From positions 139,362,858-139,426,857 of the forward strand of contig NC_067282.1 in assembly GCF_020740795.1 (NCBI RefSeq): 64,000 bases of DNA, in the 5' to 3' direction. The notes beneath the pieces are model-generated. The model was not told the origin of the DNA and did no database searches. It worked only from the letters and a program-made list of their open reading frames with translations. The DNA is from Apus apus (Eukaryota; Chordata; Aves; Apodiformes; Apodidae). A program made the translations under genes and the position numbers. Position 1 is the stretch's first letter; every line of letters starts with the position of its first letter. This document shows, one piece after another, positions 10,916 to 22,769 of this stretch.

Positions 10916-10980
10916 CCGGCGGCGGGGGGCGGCGGGAGGGGGCGGCGGGATGCGGCGGGAGGGGGGGGGGGGGGGGCGGC
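10916..10980. repeat. G-rich block with a 16-G run in the STRAP 5' leader
   Basis: The plus strand carries repeated GGGCGG-type units and an uninterrupted G run at 10961–10976. In STRAP RNA this would be C-rich. The plus strand has many G tracts able to form quadruplexes, and the complementary strand could form an i-motif. Run length may be unreliable in any assembly. Confidence 0.85.
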
Positions 10981-11349
10981 AGAGGCCGGCGGGCGGGAGG
11001 GCGCGGGGCGGGGGCGCGCTCGGAGCCCGGGGAGGGACACGAGCTCCCTCCGGCCAGGCAGGAAACGGCGACGGCGGCGGCGGGGGAGGAAGTGACGGCC
11101 CGGAAACACTCCGGAGCGGAATTACGTCATCCGGCCGGCGCGGAGCCGGAAGCGCTGCAGGCGCAGGGCCCGGACGGTCTCGTCCCTCCCGCAGCATCCG
11201 CAGCTGCCCGAGGCCTGCCCGGTCTGTGAGCGAGCCCCCGGCCCGCCCCGCGCCCCTGCTGAGCTCCTCGCCATGGCCTCTGCCACCGCCGCCTGCTCGC
11301 GGTGGGGCAGCTGCGAGGTCTCTTTCCACATCCCAGTTGCGGCTGGAAT

Positions 11350-14300
11350 AACACTTTGCTGACCCTGGGATAGGGTCCAGGGCTCCTCAGTGCTCCTTCG
11401 TCAAAATAGAGGATCCCAGACGTGGTCCTGCTTGTCTCCTCATGCCCCAGTTAGTTATTTGTACCCCACGGGTGCTCGCCCGCTCTCTTCAGGCTCCTAA
11501 GCCAGCAGCAAATTAATTCTGCCACAAAGAAGCCCAGGTTTGGTTTTGTTTTGTTTTTTTTTCTGCAGGGCTCCCTCCCCTCCTGGTTCATTGCAGGACC
11601 TGATAAGCCTTTCCAGCTGGGGTGGTAGAAGGAAGACAGACTAAAAGGGACATGGGGAATCTTCGGGTACAGAGCAGCACCTGTCTGGGCTTGCATCAAG
11701 GGAAGTGAGCCAAGTGGATGTGTTGAGACTTGCCCTTAAGCATCTTAAGATGTCATCTGAACGTTTGTTAACACCCTTACTTAAAAATAAAGGAAGTGGT
11801 GTTTCTCCTCTTTCAACAGGCTGAAAAATCAGAATTACTGGCAGTGACTCATCTTTTTCAAGTCTTAGAATATAAAAAAACCCCAACATTTTAATCATCA
11901 ACAGATAATTGAAGTTTAAGATAACTTCACCCCTCCACTGCACTTGAAAGGATAAGCACCTTATTTCCCTTTCTGATCTGGTGTTTCATTTATCATCATT
12001 AATCAGTTTGTGTTCTCAAAAGTAACCCCTAGTGATTTCTGTAATTTCATGACCCATTTTAGTGCATATTACCACTGTAGCTCATGCTTCCAGTTTTTCT
12101 GTACACAGCCACAGACTACCACATAGGCCTCAGTATCTTTAAGATGTTCTGGGCTAGCAGTGATGCCAGTCTCTTACTGTGCTTTGACATAAGCCTGTAG
12201 CTGAATGTAGCAGATTAAGGCTACAGATTATAATAATGAGGAATTCAAATGCGTCTCTGAAAGCTTTCAAATTAACATTAAAAGTAATATTTAAATAGAA
12301 TTCCCAAAAATGTGTTTCCCTTGATAAAACTGTGACTGAATAATTTTCTGTGGTTTATCCCATTCTTAGAAATACTTTGAGAGCTTAATGTATAAAATAC
12401 TTCTATTGAGTGGCTAGAACTTCAGAGTGCAAAAGTCAAAGGCAATTTTATTATACTGTGTATAGCAGTGTTTCCAAAATGTCATGCTATATTAATTTTA
12501 GTGTTCTAACCCTCATGTTGATGTTGTCCATTTGTCCTATTCCTTGCCATATTTTTCTTCATTCCCAGCTCTGTATCTGGTTTTCTCCTAAGTAGAGCCA
12601 TTGAACACCAAAAGGTACATTTGTAGGAATGGGGCAGAGATTAGATGGAAAGATCCCTTATCTACGTTTATATTTAAAACAGGACTAAACAAAAAATTAA
12701 TCACTTTTACATTTACTTTTATCAAAGTCTAATATAAAGGCAGAATTCCATCTCCTAGTTATCAATACTGCTTGGCTTTATGTTATAAAACCCTGTTGTG
12801 GTAACTGATGTTATAGACTTGGAGTGTGAAAAAAAACCAAACCCAAGGTAAAGGTAAAAACTTAGCATTAAATTTAGATTAGTTACTTCAAATTCAGTAT
12901 TGAGGAATGGAAAGCAAAGGAAGATTATGTTTAGATACATTTATTTTTAATTATTTCACAGCTTTGATTGGTTTTGTTCTATTAAATGGGAGTGTGATTT
13001 TCCATCTGCAAAAAGCGAAAATATGACATCCACTTAGGAAGACACAAAATCTCTGGCAGGCAGACAAACACAAAAATATTGCCAGTTTGCCAGTAGTTAG
13101 CTGAAAATCAGAAAAGGAGAAAAATGATCGAGGTATGAAACTAGACTTAATTAAAAATCCCACTAGGTCCAGCAAAACAAGAGGGTAATAGTAGGAATAA
13201 AGTTTTTCTTATGCTGCAGGAACATGAAAAGTCTAGTAAGAAACATGTTGGTTGTCCCTAAAGCCAAATCCTTCAAAAGGGACTTTGACACCTCCTGTGG
13301 AACCTAGGCAGATTTTAGGCAGTGTGCTGCTGACTGCTGTGTTTCATCCTGAGGAAAATATCTGTACTGGTGATAAACCTGTGGATTGGTGGTTACCAGC
13401 TACTGCCCAGTTTTCTGAGAGTTATAACTCTACTGGTAGATAGGCTTAATATAAGCATGTAGATGATTAGGTGAGCACTGATCCCATGTGGTGCCTGTAC
13501 CTACTTCCAGCAATAGGTACTTGATTGATTCCCAGTTAGAGCCTGGCACTTCCCTGCTGGCCCCAGCCACAGCTTTTCTGACTTCATTTCCCACTCACTA
13601 GCTCCCCTGCTCTGTACCAGACAGTGTGGCTTCCAGAATCTCACTGATTTTTGCTTTCTGCACAGAAGATGTTTCAGTTTCTGAATACAGTAATAGTAGA
13701 ACCACACGGCTGGACAAGAATTACAGGAATTAAACCCTTAGAGTCTAGATTCCACCGTGATACAGAAGAATATGACTTTTAATTGTGGAGTAGGGAGGAC
13801 CTTTATTATATTTGGCAAACATGATTAAAGACATACAGAAATAATACTGAAAATAAAGCTATCTACAATTTTTCTTAAATCAGGTCTTTAATACCAAGTC
13901 AGAACATAGTAATTGAAAGTCTCCAAAGCTTGTCCTAAGTCTAACTCAGGATATATCCTGCATAATTCAGTCAGCCAGTACATTGTTTAACAGCAGTCTC
14001 AGACTTTTTTTCTCATTTACATTCCAAGGTACATTCTGCCATTCTACCCCAACTCCAACTAGAAATTTCCGATGCAGCATTTCTTAAACTGAACGTGGGG
14101 AGGGGAAATACTGCCATGAAGCACATTTGTAGGTGGGGAAGTAGGAACACTTCACTGTGCAGCCACTACAAGTGGAATGAGAAGTGTGTTCTGGAGGAAG
14201 TGTTTCAAATAGAAGCAAGAGCAAGGATAAGGGAAGGGGCAAAACACACAAAGAGCAGGAGCAAAAGGAGATGCTGAACTGATCTATAATTTTCAGTGAA

Positions 14301-16575
14301 CTCTTGCTGAGAAGCAGCATCCTAATGAGCTCATTTATCTCAGGCATGTTTCCTCTGCTCATAGTCAGAGCTGCTGTTTCCATCTGTTGGAGCCTAACAG
14401 CCTTTGGCGCCAGCTGCAGCTCCTCTGGCATTTCCCCTGCCATTGCCTTCATCTTTGCTCCCTACTAGCATCTCCATTTTGATATGTTTATTCCCGACAG
14501 TTTGACTAGCTTAAAAAAAAAACACAACCACAACCAAATCAAAACAGAGGGTTGGGGTTTTTTCTGTTTTAATCAAAGTGATTATATATCAGACTCCAAT
14601 AACATTAAAAAAAACTCAAATGCCATTTAAAAGAAATTATTCAAAGTTTCATGTTTATCTATTTATTATAAAGATAACTGTCTTGTAGTGTTAAATAAAT
14701 ATTCATCAACCCTAACTTGTCAGGATGTCATCAGGGCCTTGCAATCATACCGAGTAATTCACTCCATTAGTGCTCAGAATGACAAGTATGCCAATCATAG
14801 GTTGTAAAGCACCTGAACAAGACTCTTTTCTACTTAGTATTTATAATTCAGAGTGTCTGCTTGATTAAACAACATCTTCCCATAGCCAGTGATTGAATTT
14901 TCTCAGAAATTGTTGCTGGAGGTGAATAAAGCTATCCTAGTGAAAGGTCATTATTCTACTGCTTTGATTAAAATAAATTAAGCAGAGTTTGAATTAAGTA
15001 GAGGTTGTTTAGTATGCATATTTACATTTCCAAAGACTCCTTTCGTCTCGTGTTAGGTACCATAGTTGAAAATACATTCTCTTGCCACTGAGTGGAGCTC
15101 CTTACATATGTATTGAGTATTTTAACTATTAGCTGACATTAGATCTGCTATGAGATGAGTTACTGGTGCTTATTTCAGCTTGTACCTGGCAGCTTTGTGG
15201 ACATAGCACTCAGTAAGCTACTAGATGCTTAGCTCTCTAAATGAATTGGCAAAATAGTACATGGAAATCTCTGGATGCCACAAGAGACAGCAGCAGGGCA
15301 GCCCCTTTGTAGGCAGACCTTGAATATGAGTTATTTTAATGTGTTGCAGGTTTGAAGCACTCCATGCATTCTGGAGGTACATTGAGGCTTTTTACCTTTG
15401 TTAAGTATTTATTTGGAGAAATGCCCCCTACTAATTTGTACAGCTAATTTAGAAGACCTTTGCTGAAGGATGGTGTTGTATGCAGATATATCAGAGCACT
15501 TGCAGAGTATGTTGCTGTGTTTTCACTAGGGGAATAATAGCAACCAAGTGCTAGCCCTGGAAAGTTAATTTTCTCTGAGTAACAGGATGAAAGATAAAAA
15601 ACATATGTAATCATATTTCACAAACAATAGAAGGGTGTGCTTCAAGTCAAGGAGTCATTTCTACATCAGCCTTCCATAGCAGGTGACCATATTTTTTCTT
15701 CTTCCAAGTTAGATCAAGGGAATGTGATGGCTGGACAACAGACACTCTGCTGTTGGGTGTGCATGGTAGTATGTATGAATAAAAAGGGGATTAGAAAGGG
15801 AGATGAGCTGTAGAGAAATAGGGAAGAATGTGAAGAAGAGTCTGAGACAGCAGCAAGAAAGAGAAGTGGTTTAGCAAGAGAAATATAACACAGAGAAGCT
15901 GTATATAGGAGGGCAAATAGGAGGCTTATCTTGAAGATCAACTGTGTACTTCATAGTAGGATTTATACTTTATTTCCTCCATCTCTCCAGGTGATGTCAG
16001 ATGTAAGATCACTTCTTTAATCACCACCTTAGTGTTAGGATCTCAAAAGGAGTTACTTTCTGAGAGAGATGTTGTTCGTAACTTTTTATGCATGCAGATT
16101 AAACCATCAGGAGCCTTTCCATCTGGTCAAGCCCATTCAGAGTGCACACCAACCACAGAGTAATGAAACCAAGAAGGAATATTAAAAATTGTTTAATCTT
16201 TGATACAAAAGCTTCTCTGTTCCTCAGTCTTCAGGTCCCATTCTGTCTTTTGAAAGGGAAAAGTTGACAGCACTGGCCAGATCGAGAGGAGAAATAAAAG
16301 AGAAATGACAAATTATAAGTAGCCAGTGTTTTCACAGAAAAGCTGAGCCACTGCAAAACCAAAGGGACAACAATTGAAGAAATTAATAAAACCACAACCA
16401 ATCCAAGAAAAGGAAGTGCTTCCCCAAATTCTTGCCACATGTTGTCAGAATACAGAGTTGCTAAAGTTAACTCTCAGAGAATAAAGGAATATAAAGTAAA
16501 TGTATACATATTCAGGGTTTAGACTGAAAAATGTAGACATGGTTGTGGAAGCTATGACAAGTTGATATAGGAAAG
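11350..16575. other. Intergenic, no gene seen
   Basis: Unique-looking AT-rich sequence upstream of STRAP. Frames of 60–122 codons (for example 14084–14452 minus and 11641–11943 minus) have low-complexity, unrecognisable products and no splice or family support. A/C-rich simple tracts occur near 12826 and 14514. The part at 14640–15060 is AT-rich with TCF-, POU- and homeodomain-like words and may be regulatory. Confidence 0.5.
14640..15060. promoter_or_regulatory. Candidate AT-rich noncoding regulatory stretch
   Basis: This low-GC stretch is free of recognisable repeats. It holds CTTTGAT (14962–14968, TCF/LEF-like) followed by TTAAAATAAATTAAG, and TATGCATATTTACAT-like octamer/forkhead words near 15015. 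The composition resembles vertebrate developmental enhancers, but no single motif is decisive. Confidence 0.2.
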
Positions 16576-17030
16576 TCATAGAATGGTAGAATGTATTTGG
16601 TTGGAAAGGACCTCTAAAAGTAATCTTGTCCACCCCCCCCTACAATAAGCAGGGACATCTCCAACTAGAACAGATTGCTCAGAGCCCCACCAAGCCTGAC
16701 CTTGAATGTCTCCAGGGATAGGGCCTCCACCACCTCTTTAGGCAACCTGTTCCAGTGATCCACCACCCCCATCCCCCATATTCAAGATCTTTTTCCTAAT
16801 GTCCAACCTAAATCTACCTTTTCTAACTTAAAACCATTACCCCTTCTCTTATTGTTACATGTCCTAGTGAACAGGTCTTCCCCAGCCTTCTTATAGGCTC
16901 AGTTCAGGTATTGGAAGGTTGCTCTAAGGTCCCCCTGGAGTCTTCTCTTCTTCAGGCTGAACAACCCCAACTCCATCAGCCTGTGTTCATAAGAGAGGTG
17001 CTCCAGCCCTCTGATCATTTTGGTGGCCCT
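16576..17030 (-). mobile_element. CR1 LINE 3' end, minus orientation
   Basis: The plus strand begins with TCATAGAATGGTAGAATG, the reversed CR1 tail, then TTGGAAAGGACCTCTA. It continues through the reversed end of the reverse-transcriptase frame, with CTTCAGGCTGAACAACCCC and TGCTCCAGCCCTCTGATCAT. The copy has many small gaps and substitutions, so it is old. CR1 identity stops abruptly after TGGTGGCCCT at 17030. Confidence 0.92.
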
Positions 17031-17419
17031 AAAGTCACCAAGAGAGGAAAGTAGAGCATGGGTGTGTTCCCAAATCCTGCACTAGGACTGTGCTCAGTCA
17101 ACCCATTTCATAGTATAGAATGTTGCAGTAAGGCAATGCATATGATAAGCATTTATAGAAGAAACAAAGGTCAATGAACATTGTTATAGTAGCTCACACA
17201 AGGCTTGGTTGGATAGGTATCATGAGTGCCAAGTTCAGGGTGAAATAAGCCATTTCTTTATTTTCTTTCTCAGTCAGCAGCTTTTCTCTCTAGACCATGC
17301 AAAGCATGACTGCACTGTAAAGAAGGAGACATAAAAGTGACTGAACTTCATGACATTCCCTTCAACTCATTTCTTCAGCTTTCAACAGCCCTGCTCTTCC
17401 CCTTGGGATCTCTCATTTG
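17031..17419. other. Non-CR1 segment between two CR1 parts
   Basis: About 390 bp of ordinary-looking sequence sits where CR1 would normally encode part of the reverse transcriptase upstream of the tail. I see no terminal repeats or target-site duplications that would name it as an inserted element. It may be unique DNA between two insertions or a replaced segment. Confidence 0.5.
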
Positions 17420-17995
17420 GAATCATGTTCAAACTCACTGAAAATGTACTCTACTCCATCATCTAGATTGTTAACAAAGACGTGACATGTCACTGGCCAC
17501 AACAATGCCTCTGGTAACCAGTTGCCAGTGCAACTCTTAGAACAGATCACAGTATCTTGAGCCCCACACTCCAGCTGATTTCCCACCGAGCTATCCACTT
17601 ACCCAGTTCTTAGAATTTTGCCTCTAAGGATACTGTAAGAGACCATATCACAAGCCTTGCTAAAGTCAAGTTACATAGCATCCATCACTCTCCCCTCATT
17701 CACACAAAGAGCAATCTCATTATAGAAGGCAAGACACTTTGTCAGGCATATTTTGTCCTTGGTCTGGAAATGGCTCTACAACCTTTCCAGGACCACAAAT
17801 GAGACTGACTGGCCTGCAGTTCTCTGGATCATTCTCTTGGCCTTCTTGACAATGGGTGTGTTTACCTTTTTCCAGTTATGAAGAACCTCTCCTGATCCTC
17901 ATGACTTCTAAAGGTGATGGAGAGCAGCTGTGTAACAGCATTAACTTGTTCCCTTGGCACTCATGGAAGGATTCTCTCTGGTCCTTATGTCAATC
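17420..17995 (-). mobile_element. CR1 LINE reverse-transcriptase segment, minus orientation
   Basis: The reversed CR1 pol text is recognisable: a segment like AACAAAGACGTGACATG corresponds to the LFN-I-NDLD region. Next comes the CTTGCTAAAGTCAAGTTACA block, then GACTGACTGGCCTGCAGTTC. It is clearly more decayed than the CR1 at 22.8–23.8 kb, and no long frame remains. Orientation and order fit the element at 16576–17030, so both may come from one insertion. Confidence 0.75.
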
Positions 17996-20900
17996 CAGCC
18001 AGCTAAAGTACTCTGAGGAGTAGGACTAAGCCTGTCTGCTACGGTTGATCTTCAGAGGCTGGTGTTGTAATTACTTTAGCCTGTTAGAATGGTAACTATA
18101 AACATCTTTCACTGTGAAGAACACTTTCCAAGTGAAAAACATCAAAGAAGCCTATAATTGTGAGTTAACTCAGCTAAAGCTTGTTCCTGAAAATTTGTGT
18201 CACTGTCTCTTAGAGTACAGAAAGCTTATACAGATGTATTACAAATGTGATGTTGCTTAGAGAATAAGAATACGTGTTCTAATGCTATGTATTGGACTGT
18301 CTTTGCCTTTTAGGACACACAAGAAAAATAGATGAACTTGAAAACAGAGGACAGTAAGAAAAAGATTAGAGGAAATACTCATATACAGCATATGTTTGTG
18401 TTATTTAGAAAGATTACTAGATAAAATTTATTTGCAAGGACAACAATTTCATATTATTATCTCTGTCCTAAGAGCATAACCCCCCTAACTTTTAAACAAG
18501 TATTATTGCTGTTTGGAAATTTGAAAGTATGTTCCATTTCAAAAGAACTTAAAGCTACATTTGTCTCTGGACTGAATCCACCAATGTCATCAGTATTAGA
18601 TCATGGATTAACTTGGCTCATGGTATTATGTTTGGAGTAACTACAGTTGTGGGGTTTTGGTTTGTTGCCAAGATCAAACTATGAAAGAAATTATTAACAC
18701 TGGTGGTTGAAGACCGTGACTGTGCGTTTACGATTATGAGACTTGACAGGGAAATTTGCAAAAGTTTCCGTTTTATTGAGATGTGGAGGAACAGAGATTA
18801 TTGTCCAAGATGAGTAATGATTATATAACTCCAAGGAACTGGAAATATGTAGCAGTGGAGTGAGTAAAAAAGGTAGGAAATACCATAATTAATCTTGAGT
18901 AGAACTTTGCTTGTGAGGCTTGTACAAATACTTGAGAATTTGTTAGTGCAACAAAGAGATTTGCCAGCTGTGTTTCTAAGAGAGTTGCACTTTTGGAGCT
19001 GCACATCATATAACTGTGCCATGCAAAATACAGACTAGGATTTCAATTGTTTCTTTCTTTTTTTGTTTCTTGATGATGGCGCTGGAACAGCTTGACAGTC
19101 TAGAGGAAGGCATTGGTTCATCTCACAGTCATGTCAAAACTAGTCAGTACTAGTTACAGGTCATCTGCAATCCCTACAGGATGATAAAGCCAAGAATCTT
19201 ATTTGCATGTGGATGTTGCTGTTACCCAGGTTTTATGTAACAGTTAATGTGGATGCATTAATAGCTTTATATGAAAGAGCAGTTAAGATTTAGGCTAGAA
19301 GTGGCTGGCTGTCAGACTGTACAAAAATAGAAGAAATACTCATTAGATGCCCATGTCACTTGATTCCAGGTGAAACTGTCATCTTTGCTTACACAGTTAC
19401 AGGTTCATCAGCTGGCTGAGCATGAACCAGGGAGAAACCACAAGTTTCCAAGATAGCTGGAACCCTTCAGACCTATCAAGGGCCTTTGAAGTTTAACAAA
19501 GCCTAACTCCAAGGAAATAAGTGTAGGACCATGAAAGGAAAGGAAAAATCATTAAGTAGTTAATCTTATGCCTTATCTGGAAAGTACTCTATCTCTATGG
19601 AAACTGAGGACTTGGCTCTGAATGCCAGAACTTATCATAGGAATTCATTGTAAGAGTATTGGAACAAACAAAGGTATCTAGTTACGTGTTAGCTAGAATA
19701 TCTTTCTCTAGTTGTTCTACTTGTCAGTTTTCCCCCTGGTTTTATAGCTAATCCTTTATCTCAGTTTTTGTCCTTGTTTTACAGACTTGGATTGCCCCAT
19801 TTTTGTGGAGGCAGTAAATCTGAAGGGAGCAGCCTGCTCAGGCATCTCAGAGACATTCCCAGAGATAGTTGGGACACTCTTTTTTTTTCTAAAGTACAGA
19901 GGACCAATGTGGGAATATTATCAAGTTTAGACTTTTGGGAAAGAATTTTTCTGGCAGACAAAAAAGTAATTTTACAGAACTAGTAACACTACAGCTCCCG
20001 CAAATCCCTTGAACATTGTGACCCCCTAAGAGTTGACAGCTGCAAACAGATTACAGAAAAAAAACCATATCATACTAGCATATCTGGGAATTTTAGCTAG
20101 TCTATTACATGAATTATAACACAACACTAAAAATAATAATGTGAATATAGTATTATGACCAATAATAACAATCTAGTGTCTCACCTATTCAAGGAACTGA
20201 ACAAATAACTATATATGAAGTAAGAAATGAGAGCAGAATTTGGAAACTAATAACTGGTAACCTACAGAAATAATACAAGTAATTTAACTTACTGTGTTAC
20301 ATTGTGGTGTATAAGCAAAAAAAAAAAAACCACAAAAAAAACCATTAAAAATCTGCTCAGCATCTGGAAATGGGCTGTTACTTCAGTTGGCAAGAGCTAC
20401 AGAGATTTCTGTCTGTGGATCATTAATCAATTCTGTGCCAACTTGAAAGACCGAAGCCTGCTATCAGTTAGCTTGTCATCTTAAAAGAAATCAAAAGAAA
20501 ACCCTCTTGTTGATAGCATCACTTGAGAGGCCAAAGACAGTTTAATCCTATAATCTGAACAACTTTCCTTCTTCTTGTGAGAATTAAAATACATTGGTGG
20601 AAAAGTATAAGACTATGTATTAGTTACATTCATTTCATTCTACTGAAAAATGCATTAATTCTACATATTCCATCAGACAACTGTCAGATCACCATTTTAT
20701 CTGTCAGATCATCGGCACTTAGAGGCACTGCTGACTGTAGCTGAGTGTGAATTGTTTGCATAGAAGTGAAATATTTTGTTCACTGTGATAATGGAATTAA
20801 CCCTTACCCTCCTGACGGCCTTCGAGTTTCTGTCCTGTGGCTCCTAACCAGGCTTTGATACCTCTCTGCTTTTTCTGATACCTGTCTCTTCTGTCCCTTA

Positions 20901-22769
20901 TCAGCTCCTGTATTAAAGCCAGAGCTAATTTGCTGGACATCCTTATCCTTATTTCCTTACAAATATCTTGCTAAGTAAATTGATGTATTCCCTTCAGCTC
21001 TTTTCACATCAGAACTTAATGACAATGCAGAAGACTCCAGATGAAAGCTGCTTTTTGTGGCTTTCTGTGCAAACTTTCAATTCACTGTGTATGTATCTGT
21101 TTGTCTCAGGAGTGCCAGCTGCTCGTTTGATTCCATTTGTGAAACTCGGAATTGAAGTACTTGAGGGGATGTGAGTTTGAGGGCGAAAATAGTTACTGGA
21201 TGTTTGTTCAGAGCTGCAATGTGAATGAATAGATAAAAACAAACATACCACTTTCATATGCTGTTGATCTGACTGCAAGTACCATGGAAAAGACTGGTAG
21301 AAAGCACAAAGGTTTCAGGAGCAAAATCTGTATTAATTCTTTTGCTGAGAATCTTTAAAATGCTATGAAAAAGCAATGTTATGCTTTTATCTCAGTAGAT
21401 GTTACTGAAATTAAAAACTCAAATTCCATATACCACACAACTTGGCTTTAAGGTTGTAGTTACAAAACTTTTTACAAGTAGGTCCCTAAGGTTTGCCTTA
21501 AACCAAAAGCCAAACTGCCAGCCCTAGACTTTCAAGTCTATATAAGGATTATTTTCATAGAACAAGTTAAATGGGTCTAAAATACACTCAAAATATTTTC
21601 CAGAATACTAAATTTAGCACTTTACAAACATCTTCACTAGAAAATGTAGATAAAATATTTTTGCTTTGAGATCTGGGTTCATTGAACTCTCCCCAAGTCC
21701 TAACACATGCATGAGCCAAAAAAGCCCATGGAACAAGAGTTCACACAAGCCCCTGAGAACCAAATCAGCTGACTCTGGCAGAGCACAAATGTTTTTAAAC
21801 TCATTTCAGCTTCTTTTATTAAGATAATCCAAGCAGTACCAACTTGCTCATTCCACAAGCATCTTTCCTGCTTCTCCCAGGACAAAATGATGACATAGGA
21901 GTCAAAGACTTGTAGCATCCCAGAATCATGGCCTAGATTTTTTTACTGTGGCAACAGATCTGAAGAAGAGTAAACATTTGTTTTATAATATGGAAAAGGA
22001 TGTTGGAAAATAACAGAAATAATAATCTCTTTTAACTAGCCCCAGTATTTTAGTGAAGCCTGGAATGCCTGTCTCTAATGTAAATGTCCAATATGCCATT
22101 TAACATAGTTCTTTAATTAATTTTGTTTTAGTAATCAGCTGCTGCCTTTGAAAGGATAATAAAATTAGTTTTTATTCACACAAACAAACAAGCACATGCA
22201 ATGTAATGTATTGTGACTGACTTACTTTTTGTAGAGGAGCTCAAAAAGAAGAAATACACAAGAGCACCCTTGTTTGAATAAATACTGGGCTGTCTGTATG
22301 GAATAACAATTATATGCTGAAGCTAGAGCAGATGTATGGGTGTGAATCACATAAGGGTAAGTTGGGGAATTATAATCAGCCAAACAGACCTATGAATCGA
22401 TCAGCAGTGGAAGTTTTTCTGTGATCAAAAAGCAGATTTTTCTAACTATTATGGGGCAAGACAGGGAAAGTAATTTTAAGCTCATGTTTTGCTGCAAGTC
22501 CAGTGTGGAAGTTCCCAAAGTGTAGGACATGCATTTATGGTAGAGAAATGCAAAATTAAATAAGAGCTGGTGCTGCCACTGGCAGCCACCATTAAGGCTG
22601 CTGAATGTTTGCAGACCCCTTATTTAGTACTCTGCAAGAAGAACAACTCTGTAGTTAGGACTAGAGATGTGAATGCTAGTTTTTCCTGGTTTTGCAATAC
22701 ACTCTGAGCTAGGTCAGATTTGGACTGATTTGCACCACCACTGAGTGTCCAGCTGTTCCCGTAGTCAGT
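17996..22769. other. Intergenic, no gene seen
   Basis: AT-rich unique sequence. Frames such as 21009–21278 minus and 19768–19983 plus look random and have no family match. There is an A-rich tract at about 20319–20345. I see no RNA gene and no recognisable repeat. Confidence 0.5.

Larger units (their letters stand above)
10590..11290. promoter_or_regulatory. STRAP: CpG island, STRAP promoter with CRE and ETS motifs
   Basis: A GC-rich, CpG-rich block covers STRAP exon 1 and about 400 bp upstream. Upstream of the start are TTACGTCAT (11122–11130, CRE/ATF), CCGGAAG (11146–11152, ETS/GABP) and an ETS core next to a half CRE, GGAAGTGACG (11088–11097). No TATA box is seen. This is the usual design of a housekeeping promoter. 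Transcription probably starts between about 10950 and 11100. Antisense or divergent initiation is possible but not shown. Confidence 0.75.

Noticed and set aside
10372-11354. Long overlapping frames on both strands around STRAP exon 1 (up to 245 codons)
   Set aside because: They are shadows of the CpG island. Only the 10896–10785 part is coding, as shown by identity to STRAP and the splice donor.
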